In this document: positions 1-8,855 of the stretch, in pieces
Numbering within the stretch: the stretch's first letter is position 1
How the letters are laid out: each line of letters opens with the position of its first letter
Position numbers and translations under genes: made by a program
DNA from: a bacterium
GTDB lineage: Bacteria; 4484-113; JAFGCY01
Reading direction: 5' to 3'
Length of the DNA: 64,000 bases
NCBI GenBank assembly: GCA_020849855.1
Contig: JADZFO010000038.1
Coordinates: 1 to 64,000, forward strand
Notes under the pieces: model-generated
Database searches by the model: none
The model's input: the letters and a program-made list of their open reading frames with translations, nothing else
What the model was told of the DNA's origin: nothing

Positions 1-135
1 AACCCCGGCGCACATCGCAGTCGCTCGCAGGCTGCTCCTCCAGATCCGCTCGGTCCTCAGATCCGGCCAGCCATTCTTCAACCCGGAAAGTAGATCCTCG
101 TGTTGACAAGTAACACGGTATCTACAAGTCAGATC

Positions 136-196
136 GCCCGCACTGCCGTGCGGGCCCACAGGAAGAACCGCCCGCATTGCCATGCGGGCCCACAGG
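136..196. repeat. Tandem pair of palindromes after cysE
   Basis: Two direct copies of a 27-base unit, starting at 136 and 170. Each is a hairpin with arms GCCCGCA and TGCGGGC around a six-base loop, followed by CCACAGG. They sit four bases beyond the cysE stop codon and may help end or stabilise the cysKE transcript. They belong to the palindromic repeats scattered through the window's intergenic spaces. Bases 1-135 show no gene I can support. Confidence 0.75.
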
Positions 197-200
197 GCGC

Positions 201-1181
201 TCAGATCCCGGCGCCGGCTTCGAAGTGTTCGCGGCGCGGGCGGGCCTGGAAGAGCCGGCTGCCCGGCGGGACATCCTCCGTCACCCAGACATTGCCGCCG
301 ATCACGCTGCCGGCCCCGACCCGCACGCGGCCCAGCACCGTCGCGTTGCTGTAGATCGTTACTTCGTCCTCGATCACCGGATGGCGCGGCACGCCCTTGA
401 CCGGGTGGCCGGCGCTGTCCAGCTCAAAGCGCCGCGCGCCCAGGGTCACGCCCTGATAGACCTTCACATGGTTGCCGATGACCGTCGTCTCGCCGATTAC
501 CACGCCGGTGCCGTGGTCGATGAAGAAACTGGAGCCGATGCGCGCGCCCGGATGGATGTCGATACCCGTCTCGCTGTGCGCCAGCTCGGTCAGCAGGCGC
601 GGGATGAAGGGCACGCCGGCGAGGTAGAGGCCATGGGCCAGGCGGTAGGCCGTCAGCGCCCGCAGGCCAGGGTAGCTATAGATCGGCTCAAAGATGCTGA
701 CCGAGGCCGGGTCTCCCAGCCAGGCCGCCTCACTGTCGGCCTCCAGCAGCAGGCGGATGGCCGGCAGCGAGCGCACAAAGCTGGCGGCGATGGCCGGCGA
801 CTCCGAGGGCTCCGGCCAGTGCCAGGCGGAGACACCGCCGCGGGCCTCGGCATAGACAAAGTCCAGGGCCTGACGGGTCAGGGTTTCAGTCTGTGTATAG
901 GCTGTGGCCAGAGCCGCTTCCAAGTTCTGGCGCAGGCGGCCCTCCGGCAGCTCAAGCTGGCCGAAGTAGCCGGGAAAGAGTATGGAGCGCAGCAGCTCCA
1001 GCAGCGCCGCCGTGCGGCTGCGGCTGGGCAGCGGGCGGCCGCCGTACTGCAGCGAGAGCGGCGAAACATCGCCGCCCGCGCAAAGCTCCTGGGCCAGGGC
1101 GCCAAGACCCAGCTCGGAGATGGAGCTGTCCATGTTGCTGATCACGCGGGGCCTGCCCGCCATGCCGTTTGTGCCTTGCAT
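201..1181 (-). CDS. cysE: Serine O-acetyltransferase (EpsC-type)
   Basis: Transfers acetyl from acetyl-CoA to L-serine, giving O-acetylserine for CysK; cytosolic first step of cysteine synthesis. The 326-residue product has a helical N-terminal domain (about 1-200) and a C-terminal left-handed beta-helix of hexapeptide repeats. Motifs include DIHPGARIG, DHGTGVVIGE and VYQGVTLGA, which carry the catalytic histidines expected in this family. I chose the ATG at 1181, not the upstream ATG at 1292: GGAG lies eight bases before it, directly after the cysK stop codon, so cysK and cysE are translationally close and in one operon. The long N-terminus matches the EpsC-like SAT branch rather than short E. 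coli CysE. Confidence 0.93.
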   Translation of the reverse strand: MQGTNGMAGRPRVISNMDSSISELGLGALAQELCAGGDVSPLSLQYGGRPLPSRSRTAALLELLRSILFPGYFGQLELPEGRLRQNLEAALATAYTQTETLTRQALDFVYAEARGGVSAWHWPEPSESPAIAASFVRSLPAIRLLLEADSEAAWLGDPASVSIFEPIYSYPGLRALTAYRLAHGLYLAGVPFIPRLLTELAHSETGIDIHPGARIGSSFFIDHGTGVVIGETTVIGNHVKVYQGVTLGARRFELDSAGHPVKGVPRHPVIEDEVTIYSNATVLGRVRVGAGSVIGGNVWVTEDVPPGSRLFQARPRREHFEAGAGI

Positions 1182-1191
1182 CGCCTGCTCC

Positions 1192-2181
1192 TTAGATAGC
1201 CGCGCTGGCCGCGGACTGGCCCTGGGGGCTGACTGTGGCCGGCGCGGACTGCTCCTCGTCGTAGAGCCAGGTGGAGAGATAGCGCTCGCCAAAGCTGGGG
1301 ATGACCACGACGATCAGCTTGCCCTGGCTTTCCGGCCGCGCGGCGACCTGCAGCGCGGCGGCCAGGGCTGCCCCGCTGGAGATGCCGACGAGGATGCCCT
1401 CCTCGCGGCCGAGGCGGCGGGCATAGGTGCCGGCGTCCTCGTTGCTGACCTGGATCACCTCGTCGATGATCCCGGTGTTCAGTATCTCGGGAATGAAGCC
1501 GGCGCCGATGCCCTGGATCTTATGCGGGCCGGGGGCGCCGCCGGAGAGCACCGGGCTGGCCTGCGGCTCCACGGCGATGGCCTTGAAGCCCGGGCGGCGC
1601 GACTTGATGACCTCGCTCACGCCCGTGATGGTGCCGCCGGTGCCGACACCCGCAACCAGGAAATCAACCTGGCCCTCGGTGTCGGCCCAGATTTCCTCTG
1701 CGGTGGTGCGGCGGTGGATCTCTGGGTTGGCCGGGTTCTCAAACTGCCCCACCAGCAGGTACTTGCCGGGGTCGCTGTCGGCAATCTCGCGGGCCCGGGC
1801 GATGGCGCCGGTCATGCCCCTGGCGCCCTCGGTCAGCTCCAGCTCGGCGCCGAAGGCCCGCAGCATGCGGCGGCGCTCGATGCTCATCGTTTCGGGCATG
1901 GTCAGCAGCAGGCGGTAACCCTTGGCCGCGGCGACAAAGGCCAGGCCGATGCCGGTATTGCCGCTGGTCGGCTCGACCAGCACGGTATCCGGGCCGATGC
2001 GCCCGCTGGCCTCAAGGGCCTCAATCATGCTGACAGCGATGCGGTCCTTGACCGAGGCGCAGGGGTTGAAGAACTCCAGCTTGAGGGCGACGCGGCCGGG
2101 CAGGCCGGCGCCGATCTTGTTCAGGCGCACCAGCGGGGTGCGGCCGATGGTCTGCAGAATATCGTCGTAGATGCGTGCCAT
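1192..2181 (-). CDS. cysK: Cysteine synthase A (O-acetylserine sulfhydrylase)
   Basis: PLP enzyme that joins sulfide to O-acetylserine to make cysteine. The 329-residue protein is standard CysK length. It shows the Schiff-base lysine in SVKDRI, the substrate loop PTSGNTG, and the PLP-phosphate loop [10 protein letters not shown]. The start at 2181 (MARIYDDI) is supported by AGGAG nine bases upstream; a longer frame to 2226 has no such site. It ends 10 bases before the cysE start, so the two enzymes that form the cysteine synthase complex are co-expressed. The 257-base region upstream holds a candidate -10 (TATCAT) and a short reading frame ending in two Cys codons. Confidence 0.95.
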   Translation of the reverse strand: MARIYDDILQTIGRTPLVRLNKIGAGLPGRVALKLEFFNPCASVKDRIAVSMIEALEASGRIGPDTVLVEPTSGNTGIGLAFVAAAKGYRLLLTMPETMSIERRRMLRAFGAELELTEGARGMTGAIARAREIADSDPGKYLLVGQFENPANPEIHRRTTAEEIWADTEGQVDFLVAGVGTGGTITGVSEVIKSRRPGFKAIAVEPQASPVLSGGAPGPHKIQGIGAGFIPEILNTGIIDEVIQVSNEDAGTYARRLGREEGILVGISSGAALAAALQVAARPESQGKLIVVVIPSFGERYLSTWLYDEEQSAPATVSPQGQSAASAAI

Positions 2182-2438
2182 GTGTGTCTCCTGTTTGTGC
2201 CGTGCTTCGCGCAAAGTCCTGCGCACAGTGGATGGGGGAAGCTGCCTGTTTGTTCCGTGCTAACAGGCCAGGAGACATCGGCCGGATGAAGCCGCATGCA
2301 GACGGCGGGTCCAGCGCTGGGGGCCGGAGCCGGCGACCGTCATTTCATAGCGGTGATCCTTGACCATGGAGGGCTGGGATGATACCACCAAAGCGGCCGC
2401 CTTGATCTTAAAGTGCCGAGTGATCGCCCAGCGCGAGG
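2182..2438 (-). promoter_or_regulatory. cysK leader region
   Basis: Non-coding stretch between the first thioredoxin-fold gene and cysK. On the minus strand it has a possible -10 box (TATCAT, about 2379-2384) and an open frame of 35 codons from the ATG at 2367 to a stop at 2260. Its last seven residues are GRCLLAC, with two Cys codons near the end, and a GTGC/GCAC-flanked hairpin follows before cysK. This could be a cysteine-sensing leader, but two codons are thin evidence. Confidence 0.25.
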
Positions 2439-2747
2439 TTAAAGCTGCATTCCCGGGCTTTCGCTGCCGCTGCTGCGCTCTGATGCCGTCTTGATCAGCG
2501 CGCGGATAGTGTCCTTGCTGAGCGAGCGGCCCATGGCCAGCACAGCGCCGTTGACACTGAAAGCGGGGGAAAGGGGAATGCCGGCCCTGACGCGTTCCAC
2601 CATCTGGGTGTGGTGCGTAACCCGGGCGTTGAGATTCAACTCGTCGACACATTCCTGGATGGCCCTGCAAAAGCTGTCCGTTTCGATCGCACAGTCATCG
2701 CAGTAAACCCTTACATCGTACTCCGTCACGTCCTGAAACACCTGCAT
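2439..2747 (-). CDS. Small thioredoxin-fold protein with four cysteines
   Basis: A 102-residue protein of the thioredoxin_3 type (small archaeal/bacterial thioredoxin-like proteins). The CxxC motif (CDDC) follows the first beta strand at about residues 11-14; the cis-Pro-like segment IPLSPAFSVNG and a closing strand and helix follow. Two further cysteines on the first helix give the pattern C-x2-C-x7-C-x5-C. The paralog at 3039 shares this pattern, which suggests metal or sulfur handling rather than plain disulfide exchange (inference). The ATG at 2747 has GGAGG nine bases upstream; the longer frame to 2837 looks unlikely. It lies in the sulfur locus upstream of cysK. The 291 bases to the next gene show no gene. 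Confidence 0.7.
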   Translation of the reverse strand: MQVFQDVTEYDVRVYCDDCAIETDSFCRAIQECVDELNLNARVTHHTQMVERVRAGIPLSPAFSVNGAVLAMGRSLSKDTIRALIKTASERSSGSESPGMQL

Positions 2748-3038
2748 CCTGCGAACCTCCGCCACTGTAAGGACTGCGGCGCCTGTATGACGCTTCGTCC
2801 CGCGGCTTCCTGCCTGGAAGCTGCACGCCTCTGCCAAGGCTATAGTCCAATTTGACTATTTTCACAGCGGCCGGTCTGCAATCTTAACACAGGTACACAG
2901 TTGCCTTGCATGATTCGCGCTATGCCGGTTTTGGCAAGGCGGATGCTTGAAATCAGGCTCAATTGTACCCTAAATTTCAGGGCAAGCATACACAAGGGCA
3001 ACTGTGTCTGACAGGCGGCAACTGCCTGCTGGCACACT

Positions 3039-3404
3039 TTAGCCTGTCTGGGTTTCTGGCAAGTGATTCTGCTCTGGCCCGTGCTGCCGGATATGGGCCT
3101 GGAGCAGTTTGATCAGCGAATCCCGGCCAAGCAAGGTACCCATGCACAGCACGCGCCCGTTGAGGCTGATCGCCGGCGCCAGGGGGATGCCGTCATGCAG
3201 GCGCTGAATTGTGTCCGTGTACACCTGCAGCTTTGCGTTCAACTGCAGCTCTTCAATGCAGCCATCGATCAGCCGGCATACGCACTGACTGTCAATCTGG
3301 CAGCCGTCGCAGTAGACGGTGATCATCAGGTTTGTGGGCTCAATTCGCTGTGCTTGTTTTTGCATGTCTGGCGCCGCGGCGTCAAATTCAGCCTTCGGCC
3401 CCAT
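3039..3404 (-). CDS. Small thioredoxin-fold protein, paralog of the 2439 gene
   Basis: A 121-residue protein with the same fold signature: VYCDGC, then helix cysteines (C-x2-C-x7-C-x5-C plus one extra), then GIPLAPAISLNGRVLCMG. It is clearly related to the downstream gene, so the pair is probably an old duplication that kept four matching cysteines. The start at 3404 is preceded by AGGG; internal ATGs at 3365 and 3326 lack good sites, so the extra N-terminal residues are uncertain. It sits 47 bases downstream of the YeiH-like transporter and on the same strand, so co-transcription is likely. Confidence 0.65.
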   Translation of the reverse strand: MGPKAEFDAAAPDMQKQAQRIEPTNLMITVYCDGCQIDSQCVCRLIDGCIEELQLNAKLQVYTDTIQRLHDGIPLAPAISLNGRVLCMGTLLGRDSLIKLLQAHIRQHGPEQNHLPETQTG

Positions 3405-3451
3405 TAATACCCTAGTTAGAATAGTTCTATTGTCGTGATTATCGAAGATTT

Positions 3452-4504
3452 TCAGGCTGCCAGCACAGCCCAGGCATAAGAGATCAGGGCCACAAAGACA
3501 AAGAGCAGTGTCGAGACCAGAATCGCCGGCCCGGCGTTATTCTTCAGCGCGCGGGCGTCCACACTGAGCCCCAGCGCGGCCATGGCAGAGGCAATCAGGA
3601 TCGCGGATCCCAGGCCCAGCCACTTCAATGCGGCTTCAGGTACCAGCCCGGAAGAACCGACGATTGCCGCGGCGATGAAGAGCAGCACATAAACCGGGAT
3701 GCCGCTCATGCGCAGCTTCAGGCGGCCGCGGGCGTCAAGGTGCTGCACATCCCGCGGGGTAAAGCGCCAGGCCAGCAAGAGCGAGAGTGGGGCCAGCAGT
3801 GCCACGCGGGCCATCTTCACCAGCGTGCCGATCTCGCCGGCGGTGTCGCCGCGGGCAAAGGCGGCGGCAATGGCATTGGCCACCGCCTGCATGGACAGCC
3901 CGGACCAGACGCCGAACTGGATGTCGCTCAGCGGCACCACATATGACAGGGCTGTATAGGCAATCACGGCCAGGGCGCCGAGCACAGACAGGCCGCCGAT
4001 GGCCAGCACGCTATCCTTCTCTTCGGCCTCAATGCAGGGCGCCACCGCGGCGATGGCGCTGGAGCCGCAGATGCCCGAGCCGACGCCGATCAGCACCGCC
4101 AGCTTTGGGCTGAGCCTGAAGGCGCGGCCAAGGGCAATGCCGGCCAGCACCACCAGCGGCACCAGGACCACCACACCCACCAGGGCCCAGGGCCCCAGCT
4201 CCAGCAGGTGGCGGAAATCCAGCTTGAAGCCCAGCAGCACCACGCCGGCTTCCAGGATGCTGCGGGCCGCGAAGTCCACGCCGGGCTTGAGCGCCGGGCG
4301 CGGAAGCTGGAAGAGGCCGACGGCGAGGCCCAGCAGGACGCCAAGCACCACCGGCTCCATGGGGAAGAACTGGTTGATCCAGCCGGCGGCGAACCAGGCG
4401 ATGGCCGATACCAGGGCCACCAGGCCGAGTCCGGGCAGCAGGGAGCGCAGGCTGAACTTCGGGGGCTGAGCAGACAAGGCCCTTAGCTTAGGGCAAGGCG
4501 CCAC
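3452..4504 (-). CDS. YeiH/UPF0324 family putative sulfate (sulfite) exporter
   Basis: A 350-residue, highly hydrophobic protein with about ten membrane helices. The family hallmark GSGICGSSAIAAVAPCIEAEE-like segment (glycine- and serine-rich with two cysteines) lies near residues 142-162. UPF0324 members are annotated as putative sulfate exporters, and some work with sulfonate or sulfite release. Here it sits between cysteine dioxygenase and the cysteine synthesis genes, so export of sulfite or sulfate formed from cysteine is a sensible reading (inference). The given start is GTG at 4504 with only weak translation signals; a TTG nine codons in is an alternative. Confidence 0.8.
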   Translation of the reverse strand: MAPCPKLRALSAQPPKFSLRSLLPGLGLVALVSAIAWFAAGWINQFFPMEPVVLGVLLGLAVGLFQLPRPALKPGVDFAARSILEAGVVLLGFKLDFRHLLELGPWALVGVVVLVPLVVLAGIALGRAFRLSPKLAVLIGVGSGICGSSAIAAVAPCIEAEEKDSVLAIGGLSVLGALAVIAYTALSYVVPLSDIQFGVWSGLSMQAVANAIAAAFARGDTAGEIGTLVKMARVALLAPLSLLLAWRFTPRDVQHLDARGRLKLRMSGIPVYVLLFIAAAIVGSSGLVPEAALKWLGLGSAILIASAMAALGLSVDARALKNNAGPAILVSTLLFVFVALISYAWAVLAA

Positions 4505-4579
4505 AGGATGGAATACGGGGCGGTCCGAACATCGTCGGCCCCGACCGGAGAAGTAATGCCCAGGCTGCCGGCGGGGTGT

Positions 4580-5092
4580 CTACTGGTTCAGCGGCACCAG
4601 CAGCTCGCCCAGCACTTCGCCGGCCTCGTTGTAGGTATTCATCAGGCTCAGGGGCGGGCTGTAGATATGCAGGGTGACCAGGTTGGTGTCAGTGCTGTAG
4701 TTGCAGATCTTGTGGATGTTGTCGTCCTGGGCGCCGCAGATCGCACCGGGGGGCAGGTCCTTGGGGCCGCGGGCGCGCAGGCTGCCGTCCTCGCTGCGCT
4801 CATAGAACACCTCAGTGCAGGTGCCCTGCAGCACCATCACGCCGCAGCTGGAGCCCACGTGGTCGTGGATCACGCTTTCCTGGCCCGGCAGCCAGCACAG
4901 GATCAGGGCCTGATAGGCCGGGCCGGCCGAGAGCAGGTTGCGGCTGTAGCGCTCGGGGTCAAAGCGCATGACATGCTGCACATCCTCCAGGCTGATCTCG
5001 AGCTCCTGCATGTGCTTGACCAGTTTGTCCAGGGGGATGCGTTCGCTGTAGTTGTTGAGTGCGGCCAGAAAGCCGGGAAGTGTCGTCGCCAT
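4580..5092 (-). CDS. Cysteine dioxygenase, type I
   Basis: Mononuclear iron cupin enzyme that oxidises L-cysteine to cysteine sulfinate with O2. The 170-residue protein has the cupin motif HDHVGSSCGVMVLQG near residues 78-92, holding two iron-binding histidines and a Cys at the position that crosslinks to Tyr in many CDOs. The later HKIC and HIYSPP segments supply the third histidine and a candidate partner tyrosine. The start at 5092 has GGAGAAGG just upstream. With CysE/CysK nearby, the locus can both make and oxidise cysteine. The YeiH-like exporter begins 75 bases downstream. Confidence 0.88.
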   Translation of the reverse strand: MATTLPGFLAALNNYSERIPLDKLVKHMQELEISLEDVQHVMRFDPERYSRNLLSAGPAYQALILCWLPGQESVIHDHVGSSCGVMVLQGTCTEVFYERSEDGSLRARGPKDLPPGAICGAQDDNIHKICNYSTDTNLVTLHIYSPPLSLMNTYNEAGEVLGELLVPLNQ

Positions 5093-5179
5093 GCCCTTCT
5101 CCCGCCCGCCTTGCGGGCCGCCGAAATCTTAACACGCCGGCGGGCGGGCGGAGAGCTGAGAGCGGGTTAGAATGCTGGC

Positions 5180-5794
5180 GTGGGCGACAAGGACAAGCGC
5201 GCGCTGCTGCAGGTCGGCAGGCTGAAGAAGGCCGGCACGCGGCAGCTGCCGATCCAGGCCAATGCCTGGCTCAGCGCCAGCCGCAAGCTGGACAAGGCCA
5301 TCAAGGACCTGCAGGCAGGCAGGCCGGTGCTGCTCAGGAAGCTGCGCGGGAAGAAGCTGTACCTTTACCTCACCCTGACCCGCTGGAAGGAAGACAGCGA
5401 GCTGCAGGCGCCCCAGACGATCCTGCGCCTCAGCCTGCGCCTGCGCCGGCCCGGCTCGAAAAGCGACGGCGCCGTAATCGCCGCCATCGGCCGCGAGCTC
5501 TTCGAGCGCGACACCCGCGGCCTGCGGGTCGCGGATCAGCCGGCGGTTGGCAGCAGCGCTGGCATCGACGAGGCGGCCCTGATCGGCATGATCAGGGCTG
5601 AGGTCAAAGCGGGCAAATGGAAGAAGGACAACTGCTCCAACTGCCCCTGGCGCTATCTGAGCGAAGGGAAGATCAAAGGCATCGCGCAGCTGCGCACTGA
5701 CAAGCGGGTCAAGAAGATCTCCAGCACATGCAAGAGCTGCCCCTCGCGGCCGCTGCTGGCCGCTTATGACAAGGCCCTGAAGGCGGCGAAGTAG
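5180..5794 (+). CDS. Hypothetical protein with two C-terminal CxxC pairs
   Basis: A 204-residue basic protein I do not recognise. The N-terminal half is Lys/Arg- and Leu-rich; the C-terminal half has CSNC followed by PW, and about 30 residues later CKSC followed by PS. The two CxxC pairs could form a small zinc site, hinting at a nucleic-acid or protein-binding role (inference only). The start is GTG at 5180: TAGAAT (5168-5173) is followed by exactly six bases and then GTG with no ribosome site, so the mRNA is probably leaderless. It is divergent from cysteine dioxygenase, with 87 bases between them. Confidence 0.65.
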   Translation: MGDKDKRALLQVGRLKKAGTRQLPIQANAWLSASRKLDKAIKDLQAGRPVLLRKLRGKKLYLYLTLTRWKEDSELQAPQTILRLSLRLRRPGSKSDGAVIAAIGRELFERDTRGLRVADQPAVGSSAGIDEAALIGMIRAEVKAGKWKKDNCSNCPWRYLSEGKIKGIAQLRTDKRVKKISSTCKSCPSRPLLAAYDKALKAAK

Positions 5795-5904
5795 GCCCGC
5801 GCGAGCTGCGCATGTCCCCCAATGTCCATTTACCGCGCGGCCTGTGAGCGGTAGAACTTCGCGCCGCGGACACATAAGCCACCGTCCGCGACGAGGAGTC
5901 TGAC

Positions 5905-8175
5905 ATGCCGACCAAGGCTGATGCCGCGTATTCACCTCTGACCCTGTTGCTATTGCTCGTCCTGCTTCTGAGCTGCTGCGCCTGCGCATCCGGCGGCGAC
6001 GGCGGCCTGCAGGCGGGCGGCCCCGCTGTGCCCGCTGCTGCGCCCGGCGGCGCTGTCAGCCTGCCCGCCCCCGCCGAGGCCCTGCGCCTGAGCAGCGATA
6101 TCGGCGATGACGATCGCTCCTGCGACGGCAACGAATGGGATTCCGCCCTGCCCTATGAGAATGTCTCCGGCGGGCTCTTTTATCCCAGCTATGACGGCAC
6201 AGGCAGCCTGAGCCTGGAGCAGTGCGCCCTGGCGGTGTATCGCCTGGGGGAGCTGGCCGGGCACAACGGCCCGCCGCGCATCGAGCTGGGCTTCGACCCT
6301 TCCAGCTATGCGCTGCCGGACAGCGGGCATCTGCGCATCGCGCTGGCCAACTTCGACAGCGGGCGCTGGGACTGGTTTGGCTGTGTGTCACACAGCAGCT
6401 ATGTCTTCTATGAGGCCTATCAGTTCAACTTCGGCAGCTTCGCGCCCTACCTCTCCGACAGCGGCGAGATGCTCTGCGCGGTTGTGCTGGACCAGCAGGG
6501 GGAGAGCGAGCTGAGCTGGGTGCTGGCCGGGGCGAATGCGCCGCCGGAGGTCTATGTCAGTGCTGACCTCAGCAATGACCCGCTGGAGAACATCGGTCCG
6601 CTGAATGTCAGCTTCAGCCTCTGGCCGGATACCTATGGCGGCCCGATGGCCGGCATGGACATCGACTGGGAAGGCGACGGAACCTACGACCTACTGGGAA
6701 TCACTGAGACCAGCATCCAGCATGAGTACCAGCCCGGCAGCTACTCCTTCACCGTGCGGCTGACGGACAGCTCCGGGCTGAGCGATACAGAGAGCCGCGA
6801 CTTCATCATCATCGACCCGAACAACGCCCTGCCGCAGGCAGCGATCGACTCCGACCTGCTTGGCGGCAGCGCGCCGCTGAGCGTGAACTTCGACGCCAGC
6901 GGCAGCACGGATGACAAGCCGCTGAGCCGCTACCTTTGGGACCTGGACTCCGACGGGGAGTTCGAGGCCGAGACGGCGGAGCCGCAGTTCACGGCCACTC
7001 TGGCGCAGTATGGCCCGAACCTGGTGACTGTGCGCGTCATCGACAGCGACCTGGCCTGGGATGAGAGCAGCACGATCATCAATGTGCTGGACGGCTGGGA
7101 GGACATGACGGTGGCGGACGCCAACCCGGCCAGGTTTGAGGCGCTGACCTGCGGGCTTGGCCTGGGCCGGCGGCCCTGCGTGCTGTGGATTCAGGGCGCG
7201 ATGCGCGAGCTGTACTTTGCCCGCGCCGCCAGCGCGGATGCCAAGACCTGGGACGCGCCGGTCCAACTGGCCGACCTGAATACTGCCACCATCCACGACA
7301 TCTGCGCGGTCGAAGACACGGTGAACAACCGGCCGCTGGTGGCCTGGACGGTCTATGACAGCAGCGCCGGAACAATGCAGCTCTGGAGCCGCTATGCCAA
7401 CGACAACGCCTGCACTAGCTGGAGCGCGTCGCTGCTGCTGCACGAAGCGCCCTACATTGACGGCAGTCCGGCGCTGGCCGTCAGCGGCAACAAGCCGCGC
7501 CTGGTCTTCGCCACCCGCGAGCAGACCGGGCAGCCGGTGGACATCCACATCCTGCTCAGCCAGGACAGCAAGGGATCGGCCTGGGGCGCGGACCAGCTTA
7601 TCGCCAGCGCGGTGGATATCCGGCCCAGCCGGATGGAGATGCTGAGCGACGGCAGCGACCTGGTGCTGGCGGTCAGCGGCATCGACGCGGCCGGCAACTG
7701 GGACAGCGGCAGGGTGATGGTCTGGAACTCCAGCGCGGGCGACCCCCTGAACTGGAGCGTGGCACCCCGCGTTCTGACCCAGCCTTCAAGTGATCTGTCA
7801 CTGACCTATCTGGACGGCCTGCCGGCGCTTGCCGCGGGCGGCGGCTCTGAGCACTCCGCGCTGAGCTGCTGGCGCAGCATGGATGCGCTGGGCGCCGCAT
7901 GGCCGGCGCAGGCTGACGAGCTGGGCCAGGGGACCGAGTGCGAGCTGTGCTTCTGGGATGGCGCGGCGGGGGTCTTCTTCAACGATACGGTGCTGGACCA
8001 GATCAGCTTCAGGCGCCTTGATCCGGTGACAGGAATCTGGGGCAGCGCTGAGATCGTCGCCCGCGACACCTTCTTTGTCGACGACCTGTCGGTAACGATG
8101 AACCTGGGCCGGCCCTTTATCTTCTACATTGACCCGGATGAGGGCGAGCTGCGCTGCAGCTCCTGGCACTACTAG
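5905..8175 (+). CDS. PKD-domain surface lipoprotein
   Basis: A 756-residue exported lipoprotein. The hydrophobic signal (residues 12-22) runs into a lipobox ending at Cys24 or Cys27. Two PKD-type Ig-like domains lie near 205-390, with the typical IDWEGDGTYDL and YLWDLDSDGEFE segments preceding strands that end in TVRLTDSSG and VTVRVIDSD. The C-terminal 360 residues repeat strand-turn units with Trp and Gly of the kind seen in sialidase-like beta-propellers, but I see no catalytic residues. GAGGAG precedes the ATG. Its role is probably binding or display at the cell surface. It stands alone, with no clear operon partner. Confidence 0.75.
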   Translation: MPTKADAAYSPLTLLLLLVLLLSCCACASGGDGGLQAGGPAVPAAAPGGAVSLPAPAEALRLSSDIGDDDRSCDGNEWDSALPYENVSGGLFYPSYDGTGSLSLEQCALAVYRLGELAGHNGPPRIELGFDPSSYALPDSGHLRIALANFDSGRWDWFGCVSHSSYVFYEAYQFNFGSFAPYLSDSGEMLCAVVLDQQGESELSWVLAGANAPPEVYVSADLSNDPLENIGPLNVSFSLWPDTYGGPMAGMDIDWEGDGTYDLLGITETSIQHEYQPGSYSFTVRLTDSSGLSDTESRDFIIIDPNNALPQAAIDSDLLGGSAPLSVNFDASGSTDDKPLSRYLWDLDSDGEFEAETAEPQFTATLAQYGPNLVTVRVIDSDLAWDESSTIINVLDGWEDMTVADANPARFEALTCGLGLGRRPCVLWIQGAMRELYFARAASADAKTWDAPVQLADLNTATIHDICAVEDTVNNRPLVAWTVYDSSAGTMQLWSRYANDNACTSWSASLLLHEAPYIDGSPALAVSGNKPRLVFATREQTGQPVDIHILLSQDSKGSAWGADQLIASAVDIRPSRMEMLSDGSDLVLAVSGIDAAGNWDSGRVMVWNSSAGDPLNWSVAPRVLTQPSSDLSLTYLDGLPALAAGGGSEHSALSCWRSMDALGAAWPAQADELGQGTECELCFWDGAAGVFFNDTVLDQISFRRLDPVTGIWGSAEIVARDTFFVDDLSVTMNLGRPFIFYIDPDEGELRCSSWHY

Positions 8176-8275
8176 GATCGCGCAGCGTGAAGTGTTCAGC
8201 GTGCACTGTGAGTATGCAGTGTGCCGCGCGGATGCTGCAGCGAGCCGGTCGGCCAGCATGGTGTAAAAGACTGGC

Positions 8276-8656
8276 ATGGTGAACCCGGGTCCGCACGATC
8301 TGCACCAGCAGATCTATGACGTTGTGAAGCTCATCCCGCGGGGCCGCGTGGCGACCTACGGGCAGGTGGCGCTCTGGGCCGGCCTGCCGGGCCACGCGCG
8401 CCTCGCGGGCTATGCCCTGTTCAACCTGCCCAAGGACCAGCAGGGCGAGGTGCCCTGGCAGCGGGTGATCAATGCCCAGGGACGGATCAGCTACAGCGAG
8501 GCACGCCAGGGCCACGACCACCTGCAGCGCGAGCTGCTGGAGGCCGAGGGCGTGATCTTTAGCGAGCGGGGCAAAGTAAGCTTCGCGGAGTTTGGCTGGC
8601 AGCCCGAAGGGGAGAGGCAAAGGACAAAGGGCGCAAAGCGGAAGAAGAGAGGCTGA
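8276..8656 (+). CDS. Alkyltransferase-like (ATL) DNA-binding protein, MGMT fold
   Basis: A 126-residue single-domain relative of O6-methylguanine methyltransferase. The segment VPWQRVIN occupies the place of the PCHRV active site, so the acceptor Cys is replaced by Trp. That is the mark of ATL proteins, which bind O6-alkylguanine and hand it to nucleotide excision repair rather than repairing it directly. The helix-turn-helix segment GRVATYGQVALWAGLPGHAR is intact. The start at 8276 follows TAAAAG plus six bases, matching the window's leaderless pattern with an imperfect -10. The last 15 residues are very basic and run towards the repeat-rich spacer that follows. Confidence 0.88.
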   Translation: MVNPGPHDLHQQIYDVVKLIPRGRVATYGQVALWAGLPGHARLAGYALFNLPKDQQGEVPWQRVINAQGRISYSEARQGHDHLQRELLEAEGVIFSERGKVSFAEFGWQPEGERQRTKGAKRKKRG

Positions 8657-8674
8657 TGGCGGTTGGGAGCCGGG

Positions 8675-8779
8675 AGTCGATTGTCGAAAGTCGAAAGTCG
8701 AATGTCGAATGTCGAATGTCGGAGGTCGGAGGTCGGAGGTCGGACGTAGGAAGTCGGGGGTCGGAGGTCGGAAGTCGAG
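8675..8779. repeat. Heptamer array, unit DGTCGRA
   Basis: About fifteen contiguous seven-base units of the form [A/G/T]GTCG[A/G]A, beginning as GTCGAAA/GTCGAAT and drifting to GTCGGAG. More decayed units continue to about 8814. The array lies just beyond the ATL gene and opens a 0.6-kb gene-free stretch; open frames read through it are low-complexity artefacts. Confidence 0.9.
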
Positions 8780-8855
8780 GATTGAAGGGCTGAAGTCGAG
8801 AGTTGATAGTTAGTGTTCTCAGTTGAAGTTTGTAGCGCACAAGAACGTGCGCGAT

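Noticed and set aside
8675..8779. A CRISPR array
   Set aside because: The units are contiguous seven-base repeats without spacers, and there are no cas genes.
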